Origin: CAYJDG01 sp964368875
GTDB taxonomy: Bacteria > Pseudomonadota > Alphaproteobacteria > Micavibrionales > Micavibrionaceae
Length of the DNA: 64,000 nucleotides
Assembly (NCBI GenBank): GCA_964368875.1
Contig: CAYJDG010000005.1
Location: forward strand, 8,071-72,070
Reading direction: 5' to 3'
The notes beneath the pieces were generated by a model, which worked only from the letters and a program-made list of their open reading frames with translations, did no database searches and was not told where the DNA came from. The first letter of the stretch is position 1. Each line of letters starts with the position of its first letter. Of the stretch, positions 36,491-44,081 are shown one piece after another. A program made the translations under genes and the position numbers.

Positions 36491-36523
36491 AAAAAAGGCG
36501 GCTGATGATCAGCCGCCTTTTTT
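36491..36523. terminator. Bidirectional terminator between fadL-like and fecR-like genes
   Basis: The arms AAAAAAGGCGGCTGA (36491-36505) and TCAGCCGCCTTTTTT (36509-36523) enclose a 3-nt loop, with T-runs on both strands. It separates two convergent genes. Confidence 0.92.
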
Positions 36524-36525
36524 AT

Positions 36526-37314
36526 TTATTCCCTCGCCGGGCGTTGCCATTTGCGCAGCGCCTTGACCCGCGGCTTGACACCTGGGCGCTCAAGATCGCC
36601 TCTGCGTTCCATCAATCTTTGTTTGCGCTCGGTAACTAGCTTCTTGTTCAGCGCAGCGCGTTTGGCGATGCGCTCTTTGGCAAGGCCTGCATTCTTAAGG
36701 CTGATTGTTGCAACGGCGCGGCCAATTTTTGCCTCGGACCATTTCTTGACCACACCGGGGGCAGTGCGAAAGCCGGGGATCGACGTGCCCTCGCCTTTGG
36801 CAAGGCTGACCTGTCCGGCGGCGTTCTTGATTGTGACGGCGCCGTCATTCACCAGCAGCCCGAACGCGCCATCAATCGGCCCGCCCCAGAACTGCGTGCC
36901 GCGAATACCGATGGATCCATAGGCCGTATTGACCGTCACATCCGGGTTCGGACGCTTGGCGATTAGACCGCTCGTGTACAGGAACGTCCCGCGCAGGATC
37001 GAATAGTCGGCTTTGTTGTTGGCTGAGTTGTCAGGGTCATAGACGAATTCATCGACGGTCATTTTGGTATTGGCTGAAATGATCAGTTCGGTGCCGTCGA
37101 TAAACTGGATCAGGGCTCGTCCATCCGACGCCGTTTCGATCACATCATCGAGCGCGACCGGCGCATCGTTCATCGCCTTTTCTCGTTCACCCGAGACATG
37201 GCTGATGGTTGCAGAACCCTCGACCTCGATCAGCGTGCCGATTTGGTCTCCGGTTGCAGCAAAGGCTGGCTGGGTCAGCAGAACCAACCCACAGATAAAC
37301 ACTCCAAATTTCAT
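36526..37314 (-). CDS. FecR-domain periplasmic protein
   Basis: This 262-residue protein has a signal peptide (MKFGVFICGLVLLTQPAFA), then a FecR domain (about 20-190) with VALDDVIETASDGRALIQFIDGTELIISANTKMTVDEFVY and YGSIGIRGTQFWGG. The C-terminus (about 200-262) is Arg/Lys-rich. In classic FecR systems the protein is an inner-membrane anti-sigma factor; this one is exported and has no sigma factor or TonB receptor next to it, so it belongs to the secreted FecR-like group of unknown role. It is divergent from the winged-helix gene at 37436. Confidence 0.85.
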   Translation of the reverse strand: MKFGVFICGLVLLTQPAFAATGDQIGTLIEVEGSATISHVSGEREKAMNDAPVALDDVIETASDGRALIQFIDGTELIISANTKMTVDEFVYDPDNSANNKADYSILRGTFLYTSGLIAKRPNPDVTVNTAYGSIGIRGTQFWGGPIDGAFGLLVNDGAVTIKNAAGQVSLAKGEGTSIPGFRTAPGVVKKWSEAKIGRAVATISLKNAGLAKERIAKRAALNKKLVTERKQRLMERRGDLERPGVKPRVKALRKWQRPARE

Positions 37315-37371
37315 GAAATTCTCCCTCGAAAAACTACCCGCATTGTCCCAGAGCCCGAAAAAGTGTCAATC

Positions 37372-37400
37372 TTGCAAACTCGGCTTTTCAGTATTATAAT
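37372..37400 (+). promoter_or_regulatory. Promoter of the winged-helix regulator
   Basis: TTGCAA (37372-37377) and the perfect -10 TATAAT (37395-37400) are 17 bp apart. A transcript would start near 37407, about 30 bases before the ATG. Confidence 0.75.
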
Positions 37401-37435
37401 TATATTTCATTTATTATGATAAATAGGGTTGCGGA

Positions 37436-38014
37436 ATGCCACAAAGCGGGCTGAAATCTGCGCATATTCAGGCCAGTGCGAATGATCTTCAGCAGCTGGG
37501 CCTGATCCTTGACCATCTGGTCGATGCCTTAGGGGGTGATCCGTCCTGTACGCTGCGCCGGGCCGCCATTCTGGCCGATATTGATGAACACCCCCAGACC
37601 ACCCAGGCCGAGATCATGGAACGCATGGATCTCGATAAATCGACGATCAACCGCGATATGGACTGGCTGCGCGACCATGGCTGTATCCGCCGCGAAGCTG
37701 GCGAGGCTGACGGCAGGGTTTTCCACATCGTAACTTACGGATATTCAAAGAAAAACTTGGGTTTAGCCCTAGATTACTTCGATAATTCGCATAAAAAGTT
37801 GAAAGATTTCTTAGAAGCGCTTATAAATATGTTCCAAGACCGCAAACCGTGCCTTCGCGATGCCAAACTTCTGGTAACCATGGCCGATTTGGGAACCGGG
37901 ACCCGGCAGGAATTGTTTGCTAGATCCTATGATGCGCCGCTGACTACGAATTCGCGGGCGCTGGATGGTCTGTTAGAAAGTGGCCTTATAAAGAGAACTG
38001 AAGTAGATGCCTAG
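37436..38014 (+). CDS. MarR-like winged-helix regulator
   Basis: This 192-residue protein has a winged helix-turn-helix (about 45-105): ILADIDEHPQTTQAEIMERMDLDKSTINRDMDWLRDHGCIRRE, with a wing ending VFHIVTYGY. A second, similar segment lies in the C-terminal half (LLVTMADLGTGTRQELFARSYDAPLTTNSRALDGLLESGLIKR), so the protein may contain two winged-helix domains. Its target is unknown. Its stop overlaps a small open frame at 38007, and its promoter is strong. Confidence 0.75.
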   Translation: MPQSGLKSAHIQASANDLQQLGLILDHLVDALGGDPSCTLRRAAILADIDEHPQTTQAEIMERMDLDKSTINRDMDWLRDHGCIRREAGEADGRVFHIVTYGYSKKNLGLALDYFDNSHKKLKDFLEALINMFQDRKPCLRDAKLLVTMADLGTGTRQELFARSYDAPLTTNSRALDGLLESGLIKRTEVDA

Positions 38015-38168
38015 CTTTATACTTGAGATCGACCCAACCACCCTTGCCGCGCTGAGAAGCCTCCGCGCCGACAAGGTAGATGCACGCCATGATTTCGATG
38101 CAGCGCGCGGTACCCCTGTTATTACCGCTGCTCCGGCTTCGGTTCCGACCACTGCCAGCATCAAATAA
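38007..38168 (+). CDS. Small open frame of 53 residues, overlapping the regulator
   Basis: A 53-residue frame starts with the ATG at 38007 inside the last codons of the winged-helix gene (8-bp overlap, ATGCCTAG) and ends just before the terminator at 38194. It begins MPSFILEIDPTTLAALRSLRA, continues with a charged region and ends in an Ala/Pro/Thr-rich tail. The overlap suggests translational coupling and the position before the terminator suggests it is part of the transcript. I do not recognise it and it could be chance. Confidence 0.4.
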   Translation: MPSFILEIDPTTLAALRSLRADKVDARHDFDAARGTPVITAAPASVPTTASIK

Positions 38169-38193
38169 AGACGCAGTCTTTTGATTTGCCCCC

Positions 38194-38227
38194 AACGCCA
38201 GCAAACCTTATGCTGGCGTTCGTTTTT
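38194..38227 (+). terminator. Terminator before fba
   Basis: The arms AACGCCAGCA (38194-38203) and TGCTGGCGTT (38211-38220) enclose 7 nt and are followed by CGTTTTT. It ends the regulator transcript 27 bp before the fba start. Confidence 0.88.
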
Positions 38228-38254
38228 GACCTGAACCCGTAAGGATACTTTAGA

Positions 38255-39340
38255 ATGACTGCTTTGAAACCCGGCGTTGTGACTGGCAAGGATTATCTCG
38301 CACTTGTGAAAGCCTGTAAGGATGGCCGCTACGCCCTGCCCGCGATCAACGTGATCGGCACCAGCACGATCAACGCGGTGCTCGAAGCCGCAGCAAAAAA
38401 CAAATCGGATGTCATCATCCAGCTCTCGAATGGCGGCGCGGAATTTTATGCCGGTAAAGGCATGCAAGATGGATTTCAGGCAAAAGTTCTGGGTGCCGTC
38501 TCTGCGGCCCAGCATGTACACCTGCTCGCCGAACACTACGGCGTCTGCGTTGTCCTCCACACCGATCATGCCAATAAGAAGCTGATTCCATGGGTCGAAG
38601 CAATGCTTACGCATGGCGAAGAGTTCTATAAGAAAAACGGCAAGCCTCTCTTCACGTCGCACATGATTGATCTCTCGGAAGAGTCACTCGAAGAAAACAT
38701 CCACGAATGCGCGCGCCTGCTGAAACGTATGGCGAAAATCGATATGAGCATCGAAATCGAACTCGGCTGCACGGGCGGCGAAGAAGACGGCGTCGGCTCT
38801 GACGACATCGACAACTCGCGCCTCTACACCCAGCCTGAAGACGTGCTCAAGGCCTATGACCTGCTGACTCCGCTTGGTCACTTCTCGGTCGCGGCCTCGT
38901 TCGGTAACGTGCACGGCGTCTATTCACCGGGCAACGTTCAACTGCGCCCTGACATCCTGAAAAATTCTCAGGCGCTCGTTGAGAAGACGCATGAGACTGG
39001 CACCAATCCTCTCGACCTCGTCTTCCATGGCGGATCGGGTTCGGATAAAAACCAGATCACCGAAACGCTCGACTACGGCGTTTTCAAAATGAACATCGAT
39101 ACGGACACGCAGTTTGCGTTTGCGCAGTCGGTTGGTGCGTATGTCACGGCCAATGCCAAGGCCTTCCTCAACCAGATCGACCCGGACAGCGGCAAACCGT
39201 ACAAGAAAGAATACGATCCTCGCGCGTGGCTCCGTGTGGGCGAAAAAGGGATCGTCGACCGCTTGACCGAAGCCTTTACCGATTTACGTTCTGTTGGTAA
39301 GTCGCTCGCTCAAGGCGCAGCGTCCAGCAAAGCGGCCTGA
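38255..39340 (+). CDS. fba: Fructose-bisphosphate aldolase, class II
   Basis: This 361-residue Zn enzyme cleaves fructose-1,6-bisphosphate. The Zn ligand region VVLHTDHANKK, the VGSDDIDNS segment, SFGNVHGVYSPGNV and FHGGSGSDKNQI with the phosphate-binding loop are all present, and the length matches the class IIA form of E. coli. It follows a terminator by 27 bp and must have its own promoter within or before that space. It stands in a stretch rich in sugar-phosphate genes. Confidence 0.97.
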   Translation: MTALKPGVVTGKDYLALVKACKDGRYALPAINVIGTSTINAVLEAAAKNKSDVIIQLSNGGAEFYAGKGMQDGFQAKVLGAVSAAQHVHLLAEHYGVCVVLHTDHANKKLIPWVEAMLTHGEEFYKKNGKPLFTSHMIDLSEESLEENIHECARLLKRMAKIDMSIEIELGCTGGEEDGVGSDDIDNSRLYTQPEDVLKAYDLLTPLGHFSVAASFGNVHGVYSPGNVQLRPDILKNSQALVEKTHETGTNPLDLVFHGGSGSDKNQITETLDYGVFKMNIDTDTQFAFAQSVGAYVTANAKAFLNQIDPDSGKPYKKEYDPRAWLRVGEKGIVDRLTEAFTDLRSVGKSLAQGAASSKAA

Positions 39341-39353
39341 ATCGGCGCAAGAA

Positions 39354-39477
39354 TCCATAACCTGTAATTGGCTATGGAAATGAAAAACGGCTTCTAACTA
39401 TATGATCTATAAGGCAAAAATTTTCCTTAAAGATTATATTGCTTTACACAAAACGAGACTGCTATAAGGCTGTCTCG
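39354..39477 (+). promoter_or_regulatory. fba-rpmE spacer with two hairpins, possible rpmE leader
   Basis: The 169-bp spacer holds two inverted repeats: CCATA/TATGG (39354-39376, interrupted) and CGAGAC/GTCTCG (39454-39459 and 39472-39477). The second lies 33 bp before rpmE and could be a leader structure, since ribosomal protein genes are often autoregulated. Neither has a T-run. Confidence 0.3.
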
Positions 39478-39509
39478 ACACTCTCTCAGGATACTAAAAA
39501 GGTTTAATT

Positions 39510-39776
39510 ATGAAAGCGAACACGCATCCCGATTATCACGACATTAAAGTCGTCATGACCGATGGCACCGAATACACGACCCGCTCCACCTGGGGCAAAG
39601 AAGGCGATGTCATGAAGCTCGACATCGACAGCCTCTCCCACCCTGCGTGGAAAGGCGGCGCGACCAAGATTCTCGAAAAAGGCCAGCTCTCGAAGTTCGA
39701 AAAACGCTTCGGGTCCTTCCTCTCGACCGGCGTACAGACCGCTGGCCGCGACGAAGAAAAAGACGGCAAGAAATAG
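39510..39776 (+). CDS. rpmE: 50S ribosomal protein bL31
   Basis: This 88-residue protein has the L31 pattern [48 protein letters not shown] and [10 protein letters not shown]. There are no Cys residues, so it is the zinc-free form, which is common in alphaproteobacteria. The ATG follows AAAAAGG. It is followed at once by a terminator, so it is a single-gene transcript or the end of a longer one with fba. Confidence 0.95.
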   Translation: MKANTHPDYHDIKVVMTDGTEYTTRSTWGKEGDVMKLDIDSLSHPAWKGGATKILEKGQLSKFEKRFGSFLSTGVQTAGRDEEKDGKK

Positions 39777-39818
39777 AGACACAGAACTACAGGTTTACTC
39801 CTGATGAGGTAAGACTCA

Positions 39819-39849
39819 GGGCTCCAAGGCAACTTGGAGCCCTTTTTTT
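39819..39849 (+). terminator. Terminator after rpmE
   Basis: The arms GGGCTCCAA (39819-39827) and TTGGAGCCC (39834-39842) enclose 6 nt and are followed by seven T. Confidence 0.93.
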
Positions 39850-39941
39850 ACCCGTATGTACAAATAACTTGACATTTTAGGTATTTTACCCTATTTATTA
39901 AGAATAATCCTCACAAATCCGTCTTTTCCAAGGACATCATC

Positions 39942-40364
39942 ATGACCAAAGACCTCCCCACTATCGTGGCGGAAGCGACAGCCTTTGTTGCTGCCGAAAC
40001 CGCCCGTCTCGACAAAGCCTATTACGATCATCACGCCGCTCGCGTGCTCTACAACCTGAACCGTCGCTTTGAAAAGGAAATCGCCTTTGAAGCTATCACT
40101 GAAGAACTCAAGGCAACGCTGACAGATATCACCCCTGAGACGCTCGAGGGCAAACTGGGAGCGCAGGCGCATTTGCTTGATAAGAGCTTTCTATGGCTGC
40201 TCCATGACGCAAGCGGCGACAGATATGACCCGCTCCGCTCGTTTCAGCAGGCCTTCCTCGCTCAAAAACTCTTTCAGGATACATTTCAAGCACTTAGAAA
40301 AATTGCTGCTGAAAAAAATGAAAAACGAACTAATAAACGAACTAATATGGAGGAGCTGAAATGA
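39942..40364 (+). CDS. Unknown helical protein (first of a two-gene module)
   Basis: I do not recognise this 140-residue protein. It is soluble and mainly helical, with FVAAETARLDKAYYDHHAARVLYNLNRRFEKEI and HLLDKSFLWLLHDASGDRYDPLRSF. Its C-terminus contains a duplicated KRTN-KRTN from a perfect 12-bp tandem repeat. The stop overlaps the next gene's ATG (ATGA), and the ribosome-binding sequence of that gene (GGAGGAG) lies in its last codons, so the two are coupled. Confidence 0.6.
   Translation: MTKDLPTIVAEATAFVAAETARLDKAYYDHHAARVLYNLNRRFEKEIAFEAITEELKATLTDITPETLEGKLGAQAHLLDKSFLWLLHDASGDRYDPLRSFQQAFLAQKLFQDTFQALRKIAAEKNEKRTNKRTNMEELK
40323..40346 (+). repeat. Perfect 12-bp tandem duplication inside the unknown gene
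   Basis: AAACGAACTAAT occurs twice without a gap (40323-40334 and 40335-40346), adding the four residues KRTN in frame. It lies immediately before the ribosome-binding sequence of the next gene. Confidence 0.9.
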
Positions 40365-40594
40365 AGCAGTGGACTCCCGAACAGCGCGCCCGCCAGTCCG
40401 AATGGATGAAACAGAACAAGCCATGGCTGAAATCCACGGGCCCGCGCACTGCTGAGGGCAAACTCGCCTCCTCCACCAACTCCACCACCCATGGCATGAC
40501 AAGCCGCGCGGCCAAGGAGTTCAAGCGCGCGCTTCTTCAACACCGTGAATTTCTGAAGCTCATCCGGAATATGGATTTGATCAAAGACAAATAA
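40361..40594 (+). CDS. Small protein with the TGPRTxEGK...HG motif
   Basis: This 77-residue protein contains KSTGPRTAEGKLASSTN followed by STTHGMTS, a motif I know from many small uncharacterised bacterial proteins, often near mobile or phage-like genes. The N-terminus WTPEQRARQSEWMKQNKPWLK is basic. Its function is unknown; a nucleic-acid-binding role is a guess from charge. It overlaps the upstream gene by 4 bp and converges on valS across a palindrome at 40618-40643. Confidence 0.65.
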   Translation: MKQWTPEQRARQSEWMKQNKPWLKSTGPRTAEGKLASSTNSTTHGMTSRAAKEFKRALLQHREFLKLIRNMDLIKDK

Positions 40595-40617
40595 GCACTG
40601 CCTGTCATGCTTCATCG

Positions 40618-40643
40618 TCATCCCGCGACGTCGCGGAAGATGA
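40618..40643. repeat. Imperfect palindrome between convergent genes
   Basis: CCGCGACGTCGCGG (40623-40636) is a perfect 14-bp palindrome; flanking TCATC (40618-40622) and GATGA (40639-40643) extend the stem past a 2-nt bulge. It resembles dispersed intergenic palindromes of the REP type but only one copy is seen here. No T-run follows. Confidence 0.6.
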
Positions 40644-40682
40644 TGCAGACTAAGAGTCGTTGCGTGCCTTGCGTAAAAAGAC

Positions 40683-43343
40683 TTACGCCGCTTCCAACTG
40701 CTTCAACGCCTGTGAAAGCTTACTCAACGTCGCCTCGAAATTCGTGCGGCGTGATTTCTGCTCGGCGATGATTTCTTCCGGCGCATTGCTGACGAATTTC
40801 TGGTCGCCGAGTTTGACGTCGATCTTGGCGATCTCGGCGGTCAGTTTTTCAACTTCTTTCTTCAGGCGCGCGCGCTCTTTATCGAGATCGATGATCTCGG
40901 CAATCGGCATAATCAGCGTCGCTTCATCAAGAACAGTTTGCAGAGAGCCTTTCGGCGCAGCCGTGACCATCTCGATGCTTTCGATGCGGGCCATGCGGCG
41001 GATAATCTCGCCGTAATACTCCATCATCTTGGCTGTGTCGGCATTCGCATCCTTGACCATCAGGCGGATCATCGCGGCGGCGGGGACGTTCATATCCTGC
41101 CGGACGCTGCGGATTTCCGTGATGATGCGGATAACCTTGCCGACTTCTTTATCGGCCTGTTCGTTCCACAAAATCGGCGCATATTCAGGCCATTTCTGCC
41201 CCATCAGCAGCGCGTCTTTCGGACGCACCGCCATGCTCTCATACAGCTCTTCCGTGATATACGGCATGAACGGGTTGAGCAGATGGAGAATCTGGTCGAG
41301 CACCCACCCGGTCGTGTCGCGGGTTTCCTGTTTCAGCGCGTCGTCTTTGTTGGCCTCACCCAGCATCGGCTTGGTGAATTCCAGATACCAGTCACAGAAC
41401 GTGCCCCAGATAAATTGATAGATCGCGGCTGACGCATCGTTGAATTTATAAATATCGAGACCCTTCTCGATATCGCGTTTGGCTTCCAGCACAGCGCCGA
41501 TGATCCAGCGGTTGATCGTGTTCTCAACCTTGCTCGGATCGAAATCGCTCGGTGGGTTACAGCCGTTCATTTCGCAATAGCGTGACGCGTTCCACAGCTT
41601 GGTCGCAAAATTGCGATAGCCTTCGACGCGGTCTTCCGAGAGGCGAATATCCCGCCCCTGCGCCGCAAGTGCCGCCATCGTAAAGCGCAGCGCATCGGCC
41701 CCGAACTTGTCGATCAGGACGAGCGGATCGATCACATTGCCCTTGGTTTTCGACATTTTCTGGCCCTTGGCATCGCGGACCAGGGCGTGGATATACACCG
41801 TCTTGAACGGGACATCCTTCATGAAGTGAATGCCCATCATCATCATCCGTGCAACCCAGAAGAAGATGATATCAAAGCCGGTGACGAGCGCGTTGCCCGG
41901 ATAATATTTATCCAGCTCAGGTGTCTTGTCCGGCCAGCCGAGTGTCGAGAACGGCCACAGCGCAGACGAGAACCACGTATCGAGCACGTCTTCATCGCGC
42001 TTAAGCTCAACGCGGCCAGCATATTTTTTCTCAGCTTCGGCGTAGGCTTCTTCTTCGGTTTCGGCAACGAAGACATCGCCTTCTGGTCCGTACCATGCCG
42101 GGATCTGATGCCCCCACCACAGCTGGCGCGAAATACACCACGGCTGAATGTTTTCCATCCAGTGGTAGTAAGTATTCTCCCAGCTTTTCGGCACGAACTC
42201 GGTCTTGCCCGATTTGACGGCTTCGAGCGCAGGCTTGGCGAGCGTCGGCGCATCGCAATACCATTGATCAGTCAGCCACGGCTCAAGAATGGTCTGCTTG
42301 GATTTTTCGTCATGCGGCACGGCATGCGTGTGCGGCTCGACTTTGACGAGCAGGTCCTGCTCTTCGAGTTCGGCGAGGATTTTTTTGCGGGCTTCGAACC
42401 GGTCAAGGCCGCGATATTCTTTCGGCCCGTTCTCGTTGATGCGCGCATCCTGATCGAGGATGTTGATGACCTCGAGGCCATGACGCTTACCGAGTTCAAA
42501 GTCATTGAAATCATGCGCAGGCGTAACTTTCATTGCGCCGGTCGCGTAATCTTTATCGACGTAAGCATCCGGAATGATTTTCAGCAGACGGCCAACGATT
42601 GGCAGCACGGCAAACTTGCCGATCAAATCCTTGTAACGCTCGTCTTCCGGGTTCACGACAATCGCCGTATCACCCAGCATCGTTTCAGGGCGCGTCGTGG
42701 CGATGGTGATGAACTGCTCGGTCGAGCCTTCGATCGGATAGCGGATATACCAGATATGGCCTTTGACTTCGACGTTCTCGACTTCAAGATCCGACACAGC
42801 CGTGTGCATCTTCGGGTCCCAGTTGACGAGACGCTTGGCCTTATAGATCAGGCCTTCCTTGTGCAGCTGGACGAAGACGCGGCGAACGGCTTTGTTCAGG
42901 CCTTCATCCATCGTGAAACGTTCGCGCGACCAGTCGAAGGTCGAACCCAGACGGCGCAGCTGCGAGGTGATGGTGTTACCGGAGACACCCTTCCACTCCC
43001 AGACTTTTTCAATAAATTTATCGCGGCCCAGATCCTTGCGTTTGATCCCCTGCTCTGCCAGCTGGCGCTCGACGACCATCTGTGTGGCGATCCCCGCGTG
43101 ATCGGTGCCCGGTTGCCACAGCGCGTCTGCACCTTTCATGCGGTGATAGCGGATCAGGATATCTTGCAGCGTCATGTTAAACGCGTGGCCGATATGCAGG
43201 CTGCCCGTGACGTTGGGCGGCGGGATCATGATCGTGTAAGGATCTTTGGGGCTTTCAGGGTGCGCATTGAACAGGCCAGAGGCTTCCCACTTGCGGTAGT
43301 GGTGCTGCTCGAGTTGCTGCGGTTGAAAATGTTTATCCAGCAT
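40683..43343 (-). CDS. valS: Valyl-tRNA synthetase
   Basis: This 886-residue class I enzyme charges tRNA-Val. It has PPPNVTGSLHIGHAFN with the HIGH motif at residues 50-53, the WWGHQIPAWYG segment, the KMSKTKGNVIDP catalytic loop at about residue 535, an anticodon-binding domain, and a C-terminal coiled coil (about 815-886, IDLDKERARLKKEVEKLTAEI). It lies downstream of popZ in the same direction, the usual alphaproteobacterial neighbourhood. Confidence 0.97.
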   Translation of the reverse strand: MLDKHFQPQQLEQHHYRKWEASGLFNAHPESPKDPYTIMIPPPNVTGSLHIGHAFNMTLQDILIRYHRMKGADALWQPGTDHAGIATQMVVERQLAEQGIKRKDLGRDKFIEKVWEWKGVSGNTITSQLRRLGSTFDWSRERFTMDEGLNKAVRRVFVQLHKEGLIYKAKRLVNWDPKMHTAVSDLEVENVEVKGHIWYIRYPIEGSTEQFITIATTRPETMLGDTAIVVNPEDERYKDLIGKFAVLPIVGRLLKIIPDAYVDKDYATGAMKVTPAHDFNDFELGKRHGLEVINILDQDARINENGPKEYRGLDRFEARKKILAELEEQDLLVKVEPHTHAVPHDEKSKQTILEPWLTDQWYCDAPTLAKPALEAVKSGKTEFVPKSWENTYYHWMENIQPWCISRQLWWGHQIPAWYGPEGDVFVAETEEEAYAEAEKKYAGRVELKRDEDVLDTWFSSALWPFSTLGWPDKTPELDKYYPGNALVTGFDIIFFWVARMMMMGIHFMKDVPFKTVYIHALVRDAKGQKMSKTKGNVIDPLVLIDKFGADALRFTMAALAAQGRDIRLSEDRVEGYRNFATKLWNASRYCEMNGCNPPSDFDPSKVENTINRWIIGAVLEAKRDIEKGLDIYKFNDASAAIYQFIWGTFCDWYLEFTKPMLGEANKDDALKQETRDTTGWVLDQILHLLNPFMPYITEELYESMAVRPKDALLMGQKWPEYAPILWNEQADKEVGKVIRIITEIRSVRQDMNVPAAAMIRLMVKDANADTAKMMEYYGEIIRRMARIESIEMVTAAPKGSLQTVLDEATLIMPIAEIIDLDKERARLKKEVEKLTAEIAKIDVKLGDQKFVSNAPEEIIAEQKSRRTNFEATLSKLSQALKQLEAA

Positions 43344-43400
43344 AAAGCGTCTTCCTTTTATTCAGGGAGGCCAAAAAATCCTAAATCTCTAGGGTTTTTA

Positions 43401-44000
43401 CTAGTCCCGGGCCTTGCGGGCAAGCTTTTCCAGCTCTTTTTCGACGAGGCGTTCCACGAGGCGTGGCACATTGTCGTCGATCCACTGACGCAGCATTGGG
43501 CGCAGCAAATCACGGGTGATGTCTTCAAGCGTGACACCATGGCCCGAGCGGCTTGGTTCGCGGTCAATCGGCATGTTGCCTACCAGACGCGAGAACGCAT
43601 CGGTGGTGGCATCAGCAGCCGGACGGCTGAACAGGGCATCGTCATCAGAGCGCGGCGAAAACGCGAAATCATCGTCGTTGTCCTGATCGCGGAAGTCGAT
43701 GTCGATATTCTTTTTACGCGGCGGCGGTTCGGCGACCGGGATCGAGTATTTCTCTTCTTCGTACTTGATGACTTTTTCTTCGGCAGGAATCTCGTTGGTG
43801 AGATCAAGGACATCAGAGAACGAAGGACGTGCTTCGACTTTTTCCGGCTCAGGTTCGGCGAGCGGGATTTCGAATTTTTCTTCTTTAGGCTGCTCGACTT
43901 CCGCAGGCTTGGCGGAGTCATCGTCATCAGAAATGATCTGGCGGATCGAGGCCAGAATCTCCTCGATCGAAGGCTCTTGTTCAGACGGTTTCCCGGTCAT
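43401..44000 (-). CDS. popZ: PopZ-like polar organising protein (DUF2497)
   Basis: This 199-residue protein has the N-terminal helix EPSIEEILASIRQIISDDDD, a long acidic Pro/Glu/Asp-rich middle (about 30-135) and the C-terminal oligomerisation region LEDITRDLLRPMLRQWIDDNVPRLVERLVEKELEKLARK. This is the layout of PopZ, which forms a polar condensate that anchors the centromere and cell-cycle kinases in Caulobacter. Having smc, popZ and zapA within one window is notable for chromosome organisation but is chance proximity. It is followed by valS. Confidence 0.9.
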   Translation of the reverse strand: MTGKPSEQEPSIEEILASIRQIISDDDDSAKPAEVEQPKEEKFEIPLAEPEPEKVEARPSFSDVLDLTNEIPAEEKVIKYEEEKYSIPVAEPPPRKKNIDIDFRDQDNDDDFAFSPRSDDDALFSRPAADATTDAFSRLVGNMPIDREPSRSGHGVTLEDITRDLLRPMLRQWIDDNVPRLVERLVEKELEKLARKARD

Positions 44001-44081
44001 GCGGAAGTTTCCTTAAGAAATTATAACCCGAACAGGGTGCCTTATTGCTAACCCTTTGTCAAAGCAGGATTTAACTCAAGC

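Noticed and set aside
39510..39776. Cys-free bL31 as a sign of Zur control
   Set aside because: No Zur-type box was found before rpmE, and the Cys-free form is common in alphaproteobacteria.
41787..44051. 754-residue open frame on the plus strand opposite valS and popZ
   Set aside because: It is the mirror of two clear genes and has a biased Arg/Val/Phe-rich composition with no family pattern.
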